Notes: generated by a model not told the origin, from the sequence alone. A stretch of 26,807 bases of DNA from an uncultured Eubacteriales bacterium (GCA_934725345.1 CAKVBG010000008.1:1-26807); one strand, 5' to 3'. Positions 8,259-16,267 are shown, counted from the first letter of the stretch. Translations and numbers: made by a program.

Positions 8259-8287
8259 TTGAACACTTAGAGGAATATATTTTAAAT
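8259..8287 (+). promoter_or_regulatory. Possible promoter of gap
   Basis: TTGAAC (8259-8264), 17 bases, then TTAAAT (8282-8287). The -10 matches only four of six consensus positions, so this is tentative. It would give a very short leader before the AAGGAG site at 8302-8307. Confidence 0.35.
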
Positions 8288-8315
8288 TATAAAAATTTAA
8301 TAAGGAGTGGCTTTT

Positions 8316-9338
8316 GTGGCAATAAGATTAGGAATTAATGGGTTTGGAAGAATAGGTAGGATGGTCATGAGGGAAGCGCTAAGTCGCCCGGATGAATTTC
8401 AAGTAGTGGGAATAAATGATCCATTTGTAGACTCCGATTACATGGCTTATTTACTATCTCATGATACAGTCCATGGAAATTTTGGAAAAGATATTAGAGG
8501 GGAAAACGGAATCCTATACGTTGACGGACAGGGAATAAATACCTTTTCTGAAAAATCTCCTGCAAATATTCCTTGGAAAAACGTTGGGGCGTCGTATATC
8601 ATCGAGTCCACAGGAGTTTTTTGCACAACGGAGTCGGCTTCAGAGCACTTAAAAGCCGGTGCAGATAAGGTTATCATTTCTGCTCCCGCCAAGGATAGTC
8701 AAACACCTACTTTTGTTTGCGGTGTAAACTTGGAAAAATATGAACCGCATATGGATGTAGTTTCAAATGCATCTTGTACTACTAACTGTTTAGCACCATT
8801 AGCTAAAGTTATAAATGACAATTTTGGAATTGAAGAAGGCTTAATGACAACTGTCCACGCTATAACCAATACTCAAAATCCAGTAGATGGAATATCTCGA
8901 AAGGATTGGCGCGCAGGTCGTGCAGCGTTTGGAAATATTATACCTTCCTCAACCGGTGCAGCTAAGGCCGTGGGATTGGTAATACCGGAGCTCAAAGGCA
9001 AACTTACAGGCATTTCGTTTAGGGTTCCCGTGCTGAATGTTTCAGTTGTGGATTTGACGTGTAAATTGGGATGTAGGACCAATTATGCAGAAATATGTGA
9101 GGTTATCCAAAAAGCTTCCTTAACCAATTTGAAAGGAATTTTGGGATACACAAATCAAGACTCAGTATCGAGTGATTTTTGCGGCGATAGTCACACTTCT
9201 ATTTTCGATGAAAAAGCCGGCTTGATGCTCAACGATCATTTCGTGAAGCTTGTATCATGGTATGATAACGAATGGGCTTACAGTTGCAAACTATTGGATT
9301 TAGCCCTTCATATGTATAATAAAGGTTTGAAGAAATAA
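8316..9338 (+). CDS. gap: Glyceraldehyde-3-phosphate dehydrogenase (phosphorylating, type I)
   Basis: Glycolytic enzyme oxidising glyceraldehyde-3-phosphate with NAD and phosphate to 1,3-bisphosphoglycerate. GTG 8316 is preferred over the in-frame GTG at 8307 because AAGGAG (8302-8307) then lies eight bases upstream, giving 340 aa. The Rossmann entry is INGFGRIGR; Asp35 in INDPF indicates NAD use. The active site is SNASCTTNC with Cys154, and the partner His181 is in TTVHAITNTQ. The IPSSTGAAKAVG and SWYDNEWAYS blocks are intact. The INDPF...YMAYLL...DTVHG wording belongs to the eukaryote/gammaproteobacterial-like branch rather than the Bacillus GapA branch. It sits directly before a GT8 gene rather than the usual pgk-tpi-pgm cluster. 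Confidence 0.96.
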   Translation: MAIRLGINGFGRIGRMVMREALSRPDEFQVVGINDPFVDSDYMAYLLSHDTVHGNFGKDIRGENGILYVDGQGINTFSEKSPANIPWKNVGASYIIESTGVFCTTESASEHLKAGADKVIISAPAKDSQTPTFVCGVNLEKYEPHMDVVSNASCTTNCLAPLAKVINDNFGIEEGLMTTVHAITNTQNPVDGISRKDWRAGRAAFGNIIPSSTGAAKAVGLVIPELKGKLTGISFRVPVLNVSVVDLTCKLGCRTNYAEICEVIQKASLTNLKGILGYTNQDSVSSDFCGDSHTSIFDEKAGLMLNDHFVKLVSWYDNEWAYSCKLLDLALHMYNKGLKK

Positions 9339-9359
9339 TAAAAGCAACGAGGTATGAAG

Positions 9360-10358
9360 ATGTTTAAAAATAAAAAATTTATGACTATTTTTGGTGTATG
9401 TTTAGCTTTGGCGTTCGTTACTTCCCTAGGCACGTGGATGGTTAAGAGTAAAGGTGTGAAACCAACTGAAATCGAAACTAAGAATGGATCTTACAGTATA
9501 AACGTTGCGTACTCTACGGATGAAAATTATGTTTTACCGACTTTAGTTTCCATGACGTCCTTGATGGAAAATACTAATCAAGAAGGATTTTGCAAATTTA
9601 CGGTTTTAGTTTCAAGCGGAGTTTCCGAAGATGACAAAACTAAGTTTAAATCTATCGAGAAAAAGTATAATAACTGTACTGTAAATTTAGTGGATATGAA
9701 TCAGCAATTTGAAAGTTCTGAAGTTAAGTTTTGGTCCAAAGCTATGTACTACCGCCTAAACCTTCCTGAGATTCTCAAAGATGAAAAGAAGTGTATATAT
9801 CTTGACGGCGATACAATAGTTAGAAGTGATTTAAAAGCCATGAACGAAATCGATATGACTAATTACTATATTGCCGGTGTGAGAGATATAAATTGCTATA
9901 TCAACAAAGAAAGTGACCACTATAAACTACTTGATATCCCGAATCTTGACAGCTATGTTTGTTCTGGTGTTTTGATTATGAATTTGGAAAAGATGCGCAA
10001 TGATAACTTAAATGCGGTTCTTGATGATTTGATAAAACAAAATGATATCAATAAAACATTTAAGTTCCCAGACCAAGATGCCTTAAACAAAGCGTGCTAT
10101 GGTCATATACTTACCTTACCATTTAAATACGGTGCTCTATTTCACGCGGGGTTAAACAAACCTTTCATGATGAGTGAATACGCGCAGTGGGCGTCTAATA
10201 AAACCGACTGGGAAGAAGGGCGTAAAAATCCCGTTGTGCTACACTTTACAGGAGAAAAACCTTGGACAAAGGTTGTAAGTGATTTACACAAAGAATGGTG
10301 GAATTACGCGGATAAAACTGACTTTAAAGATGAAATTCACTCAAAATATAATATATAA
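9360..10358 (+). CDS. Membrane-anchored GT8 family glycosyltransferase
   Basis: Retaining glycosyltransferase of the GT8 (LgtC/GspA-like) type, which uses a nucleotide sugar and Mn. A single N-terminal membrane segment (about 7-27) precedes the catalytic domain. That domain starts at INVAYSTDENYVLP, carries the metal-binding DGD at 149-151 in CIYLDGDTIVRSD, then the SGVLIMNLEKMR and FPDQDALN blocks, and closes with the C-terminal LHFTGEKPW motif. ATG 9360 fits GAGG at 9349-9352 better than ATG 9354. It follows gap by 21 bases without a visible terminator, so it is probably co-transcribed. A membrane anchor before the domain is uncommon for bacterial GT8 enzymes, and the side of the membrane it faces is unclear. 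The acceptor is unknown. Confidence 0.9.
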   Translation: MFKNKKFMTIFGVCLALAFVTSLGTWMVKSKGVKPTEIETKNGSYSINVAYSTDENYVLPTLVSMTSLMENTNQEGFCKFTVLVSSGVSEDDKTKFKSIEKKYNNCTVNLVDMNQQFESSEVKFWSKAMYYRLNLPEILKDEKKCIYLDGDTIVRSDLKAMNEIDMTNYYIAGVRDINCYINKESDHYKLLDIPNLDSYVCSGVLIMNLEKMRNDNLNAVLDDLIKQNDINKTFKFPDQDALNKACYGHILTLPFKYGALFHAGLNKPFMMSEYAQWASNKTDWEEGRKNPVVLHFTGEKPWTKVVSDLHKEWWNYADKTDFKDEIHSKYNI

Positions 10359-10368
10359 AAATTTAACG

Positions 10369-10398
10369 GCATACTGGAAGTTTAAACAGTATGCTGTT
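10369..10398 (+). terminator. Hairpin terminator after the GT8 gene
   Basis: Stem GCATACTG (10369-10376) pairs with CAGTATGC (10387-10394), followed by TGTTTT. It is placed 10 bases after the glycosyltransferase stop and should end the gap-GT8 transcript. Confidence 0.75.
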
Positions 10399-10410
10399 TT
10401 AATAACATAA

Positions 10411-10444
10411 AATTGCCCCGAAGATAGATTTTTTCGGAGCAATT
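10411..10444 (-). terminator. Hairpin terminator for the minus-strand 828-aa gene
   Basis: Twelve-base arms AATTGCCCCGAA (10411-10422) and TTCGGAGCAATT (10433-10444) pair with one mismatch. Read on the minus strand, the stem is followed by TTTTA, about 70 bases past the stop of the second Nif11-leader gene. On the plus strand the tail is CTTT, so it may work in both directions. Confidence 0.7.
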
Positions 10445-10515
10445 CTTTCTGGTTTTATAATATTCTGAATTGATTGTATAGCAAGACCCAATTCACACAC
10501 TTAATCAGAGGTATT

Positions 10516-13002
10516 TTAATTGATCCTTTCTGTAATTGTGCAGTTAGATCCGTCAGTTGAACATGAAAATTCTTTGCTATCTGCAGTAATAATTGTTACG
10601 CGATCAATTTGTTTATTCGAATCTGTTAAATATTCTGAAATTGACATAGCAGTTGAGTTGGGTGCAGAACAAGCTTTTATTTTTAAACTAGACCAACTAA
10701 CAGTTCCATTGCAGTGATTTTTAAATCCTTTTAAAAGACTGCTCAAGTACTTAAAGTCATTATTGGTTCTATTAAAAATAGCAGGTTCTACATTTTCGCC
10801 ATTTGAAACTAACTCGTGCAACACATTTATATCATCATTCGTAAATAGTGATCTATCATCTCCCGAGACGCTATTTTCAAAGCTATCTAACTCCTTAATT
10901 GTGGATAATTTGTTCCTTAAATATTCTATGCATTTAGAAACATTAGTTTTGTTCGTTTCATTATTTGTTAATGCGGAAACTATCATCAAACGGTTCAAAC
11001 ATTTATTGCAAGAAGATAATAGATTTTGCAAATTATTGTTTATGAAATGATTGTTAAAGCTGTCCAAATCACCCAACCATTCAAAATTACTCCTCAAGTA
11101 ATTGCATACTGCAAAGCATAAATAACAATAGCAGTTATTTAAATTACATTCATCACCGTTTAATATATTTTCAGGGAGCAAATCACTTAAATTACCGCAA
11201 CCAAGGAGTTCTTCTATATGTTTAGTCATTTTGTATACTTCATTTAATTCTTTATCGTTTAAATTATAATCTCCTCCTTCTTCCCACAGATAATCTTTTA
11301 TATACTGTGCTTTGGAGAGGGTGTTTTTGATATTATTGTCATACTGACTCTTAAGACTTTCGAATTTTTCTTTTATTTCCTCATAATTGGAGGAATCTAC
11401 CTGCTTGGCACCTAAAGTATTCACATTTTGCTTAAAATTACTTACCGAATCAAGACTGTAGAATTCCTGAATCAAATCAAAATCACTGTTGGTTTGCCTG
11501 GTGAATACAGCAATTTTACTCTGCAGATTTTCGATCTCTTCCGGGCTAACTTGCTCTTTTTTGGGAATCACCCCTGCTGCAACGGGACTTGGTGGAATAT
11601 TCGCGGCTTTGTTTGCAACAGTGGACCTGTTTCCATGAAAGGGAGGTAACGAACCTGAAGGTTGAGTTTTTTGATCATTGTTGCTCTGAACCCATGGTGG
11701 TGTGTATGCAAAAGTTGGAGGGTTACCACCTAAAGGTGATGAGAGTGGCTGCCCTGGTATTGGTTGTAATGTAAAAGGATTTGTCGACTGATTAATTGGT
11801 GGAGGGGGCACAAAATTTGTAGTAGTACTAAACTGGATAGGAGAGGGTTGATAAGAAGGAGGTGGCGGGAAGGAGGGAAATTCAGGAGGAGCTAGAGTGC
11901 TATGTTGTGGGTTAAATTTTATAGGGGTAAAGACGGGAGGTTGAACAGCACTCGGTGGTAGGGGAGATGGTTTCTGCTGCGGTTGTTGCGGAAAGTCTTC
12001 TTCTTTCGTTTCTTGCTTTGATATATGGTCGGGACTTTCCTCTGATACACCTGAGTGAGATGTACTCGCTGAAAATGAAGAAGACGGTTGATCGACATCA
12101 TCTGAATGTGTAGACGTGGTCTGTTGTGCGTCATCTGTAATATCTTCCTTTGGTTCGGTATTAATTATGTTGTTTTCGTCATTGTCATCATCACTACTGT
12201 GAGTTGTTTCGTGCGCTAAATCAGGGCTTTGCGATGGAGAAGGATTTTCACTAACAGTAGGCGAAACTTCTTGTGAAGGCTGTGGAGTAGGAGTAGAGCT
12301 ACCAGGTGCTGCATCTGGATTAACGATTGACCTAATTAAGGTAGGGTTAGTTACTCCCGGTTCATTTTGGGTACTGGAAGAACTAGTAGCCAGTGGATTA
12401 TGTGTAACTTGCTGTTGTGGAGCAAGACTCGTTTGACTAGGAGGCGCTGGTCTCTTAGGTGGTTGCTGAGTTGGTTGATGGGATGGGTTTTTTTTACAAT
12501 TTTTGTATATAAGGTAAGCACTTAATCCTCCAATTCCAACAATGGCAGTTCCTGCTCCGCCTACTCCAAGGGCTGCAAGAATTATTTTTTTAGCATTTGG
12601 ATTATTTTTTTTGAGTGAAGGGGAATTTGGAGCCGGTGTTTGGGGTACAGAAGGATTCTGCGCTTGTTTTGTTTGTGTACTGACAAAACTTCCGGCATGC
12701 ACCTGAGAACTCAGGGGAGATGCACCTAACATCATGAGCGAAGCCATCCCTGAAGAAGCTATTTTTGTTATGCTATCTTTTAGCCTGCCTCCGGCAACTG
12801 AATCTAACTCTGAGTCCTCTAAGTTTATTGGATTTTCTTCAATAAGTGCTTCTATTTCTGCTTTAAATTCGCTTTCTGATTTTGAGTATCCATTTTTTTG
12901 TAAAAAATCATACAGCTCTTTTATATCTTCTATTTCAAGTAGATTTTGTAGTTTGTTTTCTCTTTCTATTTTTTCCATTACTTCTTCGAATTTGCTCCTC
13001 AA
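10516..13002 (-). CDS. Nif11-type leader fused to a large Pro/Ser/Thr-rich membrane protein
   Basis: Paralogue of the gene at 3033-4418 over its first ~150 residues, then unrelated. TTG 13002 (828 aa) is preferred over GTG 13011: AGAGGAG lies eight bases upstream and the paralogue uses the same codon. Residues 1-72 are the leader, ending SELDSVAGG; by hand count 46 of 72 residues match the paralogue with no gaps. A signal-like segment ends in SSQVHAG (about 98-104), and a Gly/Ala-rich membrane segment lies at about 142-168. Residues ~170-480 are low-complexity, first S/T/D/E/Q-rich and then proline-rich (PSFPPPPSYQPSP). The C-terminal ~340 residues are helical with many Cys, including a YCYLCFAVC cluster. 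This resembles a surface protein with a wall- or periplasm-spanning stalk. No sorting signal was seen. Function unknown. Confidence 0.85.
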   Translation of the reverse strand: MRSKFEEVMEKIERENKLQNLLEIEDIKELYDFLQKNGYSKSESEFKAEIEALIEENPINLEDSELDSVAGGRLKDSITKIASSGMASLMMLGASPLSSQVHAGSFVSTQTKQAQNPSVPQTPAPNSPSLKKNNPNAKKIILAALGVGGAGTAIVGIGGLSAYLIYKNCKKNPSHQPTQQPPKRPAPPSQTSLAPQQQVTHNPLATSSSSTQNEPGVTNPTLIRSIVNPDAAPGSSTPTPQPSQEVSPTVSENPSPSQSPDLAHETTHSSDDDNDENNIINTEPKEDITDDAQQTTSTHSDDVDQPSSSFSASTSHSGVSEESPDHISKQETKEEDFPQQPQQKPSPLPPSAVQPPVFTPIKFNPQHSTLAPPEFPSFPPPPSYQPSPIQFSTTTNFVPPPPINQSTNPFTLQPIPGQPLSSPLGGNPPTFAYTPPWVQSNNDQKTQPSGSLPPFHGNRSTVANKAANIPPSPVAAGVIPKKEQVSPEEIENLQSKIAVFTRQTNSDFDLIQEFYSLDSVSNFKQNVNTLGAKQVDSSNYEEIKEKFESLKSQYDNNIKNTLSKAQYIKDYLWEEGGDYNLNDKELNEVYKMTKHIEELLGCGNLSDLLPENILNGDECNLNNCYCYLCFAVCNYLRSNFEWLGDLDSFNNHFINNNLQNLLSSCNKCLNRLMIVSALTNNETNKTNVSKCIEYLRNKLSTIKELDSFENSVSGDDRSLFTNDDINVLHELVSNGENVEPAIFNRTNNDFKYLSSLLKGFKNHCNGTVSWSSLKIKACSAPNSTAMSISEYLTDSNKQIDRVTIITADSKEFSCSTDGSNCTITERIN

Positions 13003-13035
13003 GTCAAACACTCCTCTCTTGTTTTTTACTGCTCA

Positions 13036-13064
13036 ATTTTAACTCAAATTTTGTGTTTTGTCAA
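13036..13064 (-). promoter_or_regulatory. Sigma-A promoter of the second Nif11-leader gene
   Basis: On the minus strand: TTGACA (13064-13059), a 17-base spacer and TAAAAT (13041-13036), with start predicted near 13029. From the -35 to the TTG start the distance is 62 bases, identical to the paralogue at 2971. Sequence identity over that span is about three quarters (48 of 65 by hand). Confidence 0.8.
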
Positions 13065-13114
13065 TCTTAATGGATTCTTATATATAGGTATTAAGCTTTT
13101 TGCACAAAAAAATT

Positions 13115-14719
13115 CTAGATAATTTCTAAATCAAATGTATTTTTACTCTCGTTGTAAAGTACTTTGAAAGTTTTGCCGTTATAGAAATCCAAACTAGATG
13201 CAGACTTAATTTTAGATCCTATTTGGCTTTGCAAAGCAGGTAGTATTTTTATATCGATGGGGCGCGCACCCTGTTTCATTTCGCAAACTTTTTTTGCTAA
13301 ACTTTGAATAATATTATCATCTATAATTAGTTTTATTCCGGCGTTTTTAGGATCAGACCAGTAAGCGAAGATTTTATTGATATGGTCACGTATAATCTTG
13401 GAACAAGCGGAAACATCAAGGTTATCAAATTCTACTTTTTTTATTCTGTTTAAGAAATGTTTACTATGCCATACTCTTGTTAAACCTTTGCTGTAACTTT
13501 CGTTGTCGAGTTCTTTGGAGTTTTTATCGTCTTTGCTAAAACCCTCCATAGAGAGGCTATCTTCATTTGAAGTGAGAATAAACAAAGCTCCAGAGCAATC
13601 TATTTTGGTTCCATCTATGTTTATAATTCCGCTGTTGATTATAGTACAGAGCAATTCATCAAGCGCAGGAGTCGAGATTTTATCGTATTCTTCTATTTTT
13701 ATAATTCCGTTTGGATTTTTCTTTAAGAAATCTATTATGTTTTCAGGTTTTTCTACTGGAGGGCCATAGGGGTTTACTGGAGCATTGGAGCCAGGATTAA
13801 ATATTTGCGAAATTACACTGTCCTTTTTGTCTTTATCTACATCCGATGCATTAATTGTGAATACTTTGGGGTTAGAGTACAAAAGAGAGGGAAGCCTGTC
13901 CGCAACTAGAGATTTACCAACTCCGGAAGGACCATATAGATATATTACATCGCCATGGGCATATTTTTTATTTGACCATTTAGCTTGATCTTTTCCCACA
14001 ACTATATCATATATGTAATCTTTAAGTATTCCTAAAGCTTTATCTTGACCTTTAACGTCTTGGAAGCCTTTGTTGAACCTATCGAATACTTTTTCCTTGC
14101 TAAATTCTTCTGCAGGTACTTCAAACTGCCCTTTTACTTTAGAACCTATTTCCATAAGGTTACGAGCAGCGTATTTCAAACAGCTGATGTTTAAAATTTT
14201 CTTTGAAATATCTCCCACGCCATCAACCAAATTCAAAGCGGTGTATCCGCAAGCAATTGCTCCACCAACTCCCGAGATGTTTTTTAAAGTATTTAGTGTG
14301 CTCTTGTTATTATTGACAATATCATTTAGTGCTTGTTTTTGCTTAAGCAGTTTTTCAATTTTTGTGTTATTTTCATCCGAGAGAACTTCATTTTTGGAAT
14401 CGTTTAGAATTTCATTTATTTTTTTATCAACAAGTTTTATTTCTTCTAAAGCTTTTTTTGAATTTTCTCGCGATACAATTCTAGAAGGGTCGATTAAATC
14501 TAGAATCTTACCCAAAGCATAATATCCTAGTGTTCCTGCGGCACCCAAAGCCGAAAGTATACCTACACCTTTAAGGAGCTTTCTTGCACCATTGTTTTTG
14601 ATTATAGAATTCGCCACATTTTTAGCCTCAAAAGCTTTGGTTGTAGGACTCAAAGAATTAAACAAAAGGGTGCTTGATAATAAAATTGCTAATTTTTTAT
14701 TTTTATATACACTTTTCAT
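13115..14719 (-). CDS. ClpB/torsin-type AAA+ ATPase with N-terminal export/membrane segments
   Basis: A single AAA+ module of the Clp/HSP100 class in a 534-aa protein. Residues 1-31 look like a signal peptide or first membrane helix (basic start, hydrophobic LAILLSSTLLF, then TTKAFEA). A Gly/Ala-rich membrane segment lies at about 48-74, then a charged coiled coil (about 85-145) and a weaker hydrophobic stretch (146-168). The ATPase has Walker A GPSGVGKS (263-270), Walker B-like IIKIEEYDK (339-347, Glu in place of the usual Asp), sensor 1 LTSN (N385), arginine finger HFLNRI and sensor 2 GARPID. No N-domain, M-domain or ClpP-binding loop was noticed. The domain order recalls eukaryotic torsins. 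If both N-terminal segments span the membrane, the ATPase is cytoplasmic. A stop codon just before ATG fixes the start; the AAGGGG site is 13 bases away, which is long. Confidence 0.85.
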   Translation of the reverse strand: MKSVYKNKKLAILLSSTLLFNSLSPTTKAFEAKNVANSIIKNNGARKLLKGVGILSALGAAGTLGYYALGKILDLIDPSRIVSRENSKKALEEIKLVDKKINEILNDSKNEVLSDENNTKIEKLLKQKQALNDIVNNNKSTLNTLKNISGVGGAIACGYTALNLVDGVGDISKKILNISCLKYAARNLMEIGSKVKGQFEVPAEEFSKEKVFDRFNKGFQDVKGQDKALGILKDYIYDIVVGKDQAKWSNKKYAHGDVIYLYGPSGVGKSLVADRLPSLLYSNPKVFTINASDVDKDKKDSVISQIFNPGSNAPVNPYGPPVEKPENIIDFLKKNPNGIIKIEEYDKISTPALDELLCTIINSGIINIDGTKIDCSGALFILTSNEDSLSMEGFSKDDKNSKELDNESYSKGLTRVWHSKHFLNRIKKVEFDNLDVSACSKIIRDHINKIFAYWSDPKNAGIKLIIDDNIIQSLAKKVCEMKQGARPIDIKILPALQSQIGSKIKSASSLDFYNGKTFKVLYNESKNTFDLEII

Positions 14720-14753
14720 TCAAAAACATTTTCCCCTTACAAAAATATGTATC

Positions 14754-14872
14754 TAGAGAAACCCTCTACAAATACATGATAACATAATTTTGTGCTGCTT
14801 TCAATTGTTTTTAAATAAACACCTAAACTTTGTTTTTGGGAATTTATTCTGTAAAGTATACTTTGTAGAGGG
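14754..14872. repeat. Inverted pair of an 11-bp element in a divergent intergenic region
   Basis: CCCTCTACAAA at 14762-14772 is the exact reverse complement of TTTGTAGAGGG at 14862-14872. The left copy lies just downstream of the -10 of the minus-strand ATPase promoter, around its transcription start. It overlaps a small palindrome TAGAG-AAACC-CTCTA (14754-14768). The right copy lies about 40 bases upstream of the -35 of the plus-strand gene. Its placement suggests a regulator site shared by the two divergent genes; the regulator is unknown. Confidence 0.45.
14776..14804 (-). promoter_or_regulatory. Promoter of the ClpB/torsin-type ATPase gene
   Basis: On the minus strand TTGAAA (14804-14799), 17 bases, TATCAT (14781-14776), about 57 bases before the ATG. 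Confidence 0.65.
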
Positions 14873-14910
14873 ATATCATTAATAAAAATTGCAATTTCAC
14901 AAAATAAATC

Positions 14911-14939
14911 TTGATGTTTAGATTTTAAAATTCTATAAT
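14911..14939 (+). promoter_or_regulatory. Promoter of the 202-aa orphan gene
   Basis: TTGATG (14911-14916), a 17-base spacer and a perfect TATAAT (14934-14939), giving a leader of roughly 50 bases before ATG 14997. Confidence 0.7.
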
Positions 14940-14996
14940 AATTTTGTAAAATATTTATGTATTAAAATTTTTTATTGATATAGGGGAGACGATCAT

Positions 14997-15605
14997 ATGT
15001 TTATGTTCAATTGGTTTTGGTCATCAAATTATTCGGAGCAACCGCAAACCTACATCAAATACGAACCCTTTGTAAATTCTCAGGGGAGTGAACTAGCACA
15101 AGATGAATTGAATATGAAAATTAATGTTATTAATAAAATACTTTTAAAGACCGATAAATCAAATTACATGAGTATGTTTAGTACTTTGATAAATCCAATT
15201 TCAAATTTACATAGGGATATTACTTCAAGGCAATTTGATGATGAGTTTTACCCTAAATTTACAGAGGTGTATGAGAAGGCACTTGATTTAATTTATGCCG
15301 TTCTGAATAGGGCACCTGAAGGATTTTCGGAAACAGCTGAAGACTTTCAAGATAACAGTGATGACGTAGAAGTTATATTGTCCGACCCTATCAAAGACGC
15401 AAAATTTGCATTCATGGACTCGGCAAAAGACTTTTTAGATTTTTGTAACAAAGGAGAAGAATATATATTTCCAATAGCTTTTGTAGATTTATTGAATAAT
15501 TTTTTCTCTAGTCAGGCTTTCCAAGAAATTATACAAACTCCACCCAATGCTCCTGAGGAAACTGTTTCTTATAGCGACGAAGAAGCTCCAGCAGTGCAAG
15601 CTTAA
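14997..15605 (+). CDS. Acidic helical protein of unknown function
   Basis: I do not recognise this 202-aa protein. It has no signal peptide; the N-terminus is short and aromatic (MFMFNWFWSSNY), which could insert into or dock on a membrane. The middle (about 35-170) is predicted mainly helical and acidic, with a helix ending in EEYIFPIAFVDLLNNFFSS. The C-terminus is a disordered acidic tail (about 180-202, EETVSYSDEEAPAVQA). AGGGGAG precedes the ATG by eight bases and a good promoter lies upstream, so it should be expressed. It is divergent from the ClpB/torsin-type gene and followed by a bidirectional terminator. Substrate, adaptor or secreted effector are all possible; nothing in the sequence decides between them. 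Confidence 0.75.
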   Translation: MFMFNWFWSSNYSEQPQTYIKYEPFVNSQGSELAQDELNMKINVINKILLKTDKSNYMSMFSTLINPISNLHRDITSRQFDDEFYPKFTEVYEKALDLIYAVLNRAPEGFSETAEDFQDNSDDVEVILSDPIKDAKFAFMDSAKDFLDFCNKGEEYIFPIAFVDLLNNFFSSQAFQEIIQTPPNAPEETVSYSDEEAPAVQA

Positions 15606-15634
15606 AATTTAAATACAATTTGTATTTTAAAAGG

Positions 15635-15668
15635 CCAGCCTCTCGAAAAGGCTGGTTCTTATTTTTAA
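15635..15668. terminator. Bidirectional rho-independent terminator
   Basis: Stem CCAGCCT (15635-15641) pairs with AGGCTGG (15649-15655), with a 7-base loop. T-rich tails lie on both sides (TTCTTATTTTT on plus, CCTTTTAAAA on minus). It separates the convergent 202-aa and 178-aa genes. Confidence 0.85.
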
Positions 15669-15670
15669 AA

Positions 15671-16207
15671 TTATTTAATTAGATAAATCGGTTCCAAAAA
15701 TTTAAACATTGCTTCTGTGTATTCAGTGAAATGGTCGTCCTCGGCGATATCCAGTATATGATTGCATATGTTGCAAGAATCATCTATTTCCTTTAAAAAA
15801 TTCTGAGCCATTCTAACATGGTTATAGTTGATATTTTGAGATTCTATTCTGTCTATACTGAAGTTATCTACTGTGTTTTCTAAATCGTGTAACCACTCTA
15901 CAATATCTTTGTTCATTGTTGAGGAAAATTCTTCTACCAGACCAGGTAAAAGTTTTTTTAGTTTCTCCATAACAATCACGTTTTGTTTAAGTTCCGGTAT
16001 GTAACTTTCTATATCTTCCAGTAATTCATAAAAGAGCCTTTGTGATAATGTACTCATGTTTTCTTCTGATTCCGAAGATTGTGATTCTGAACATTCCGAA
16101 GACTCTTCTAAATTTATACTGGGATTAACTTCGCTTGCAAATACAGTAGAGGGCACCATCAAACTACCAGCCAGCATAAGGGGCAAGATTTTTTTAAAAT
16201 CAAACAA
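15671..16207 (-). CDS. Small secreted helical protein, unknown function
   Basis: A 178-aa protein starting at TTG 16207, chosen because AGGAGG lies seven bases upstream. A classical signal peptide (KKILPLMLAGSLMVPSTVFA) gives a likely signal peptidase cleavage after Ala24. The mature protein starts with an S/E-rich disordered stretch (about 26-52), followed by three or four helices (about 53-178) with a Cys pair in DSCNICNHIL. No family is recognised and no lipobox or wall-sorting motif is present, so it is probably released or held by other proteins. It is divergent from the stalk-domain gene at 16422 and faces the 202-aa orphan tail to tail. Its size and helical content resemble secreted adaptors or effectors, which is inference only. 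Confidence 0.78.
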   Translation of the reverse strand: MFDFKKILPLMLAGSLMVPSTVFASEVNPSINLEESSECSESQSSESEENMSTLSQRLFYELLEDIESYIPELKQNVIVMEKLKKLLPGLVEEFSSTMNKDIVEWLHDLENTVDNFSIDRIESQNINYNHVRMAQNFLKEIDDSCNICNHILDIAEDDHFTEYTEAMFKFLEPIYLIK

Positions 16208-16232
16208 AAAAATTCCTCCTAAAATTTTAATG

Positions 16233-16267
16233 GCAAATTTGCAACAATCACTATATTTATTATATCA
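16233..16267 (-). promoter_or_regulatory. Extended -10 promoter with a palindrome in the leader
   Basis: On the minus strand, TGATATAAT (16267-16259) is a TGn-extended perfect -10 with only a weak -35. Ten bases past the likely start site is a perfect palindrome GCAAATTTGC (16233-16242), lying between promoter and ribosome-binding site of the 178-aa gene. It could be an operator. Confidence 0.5.

Noticed and set aside
13115..14719. ClpC/ClpB housekeeping unfoldase
   Set aside because: There is only one AAA+ module and no N-domain or M-domain, and the N-terminus is hydrophobic.
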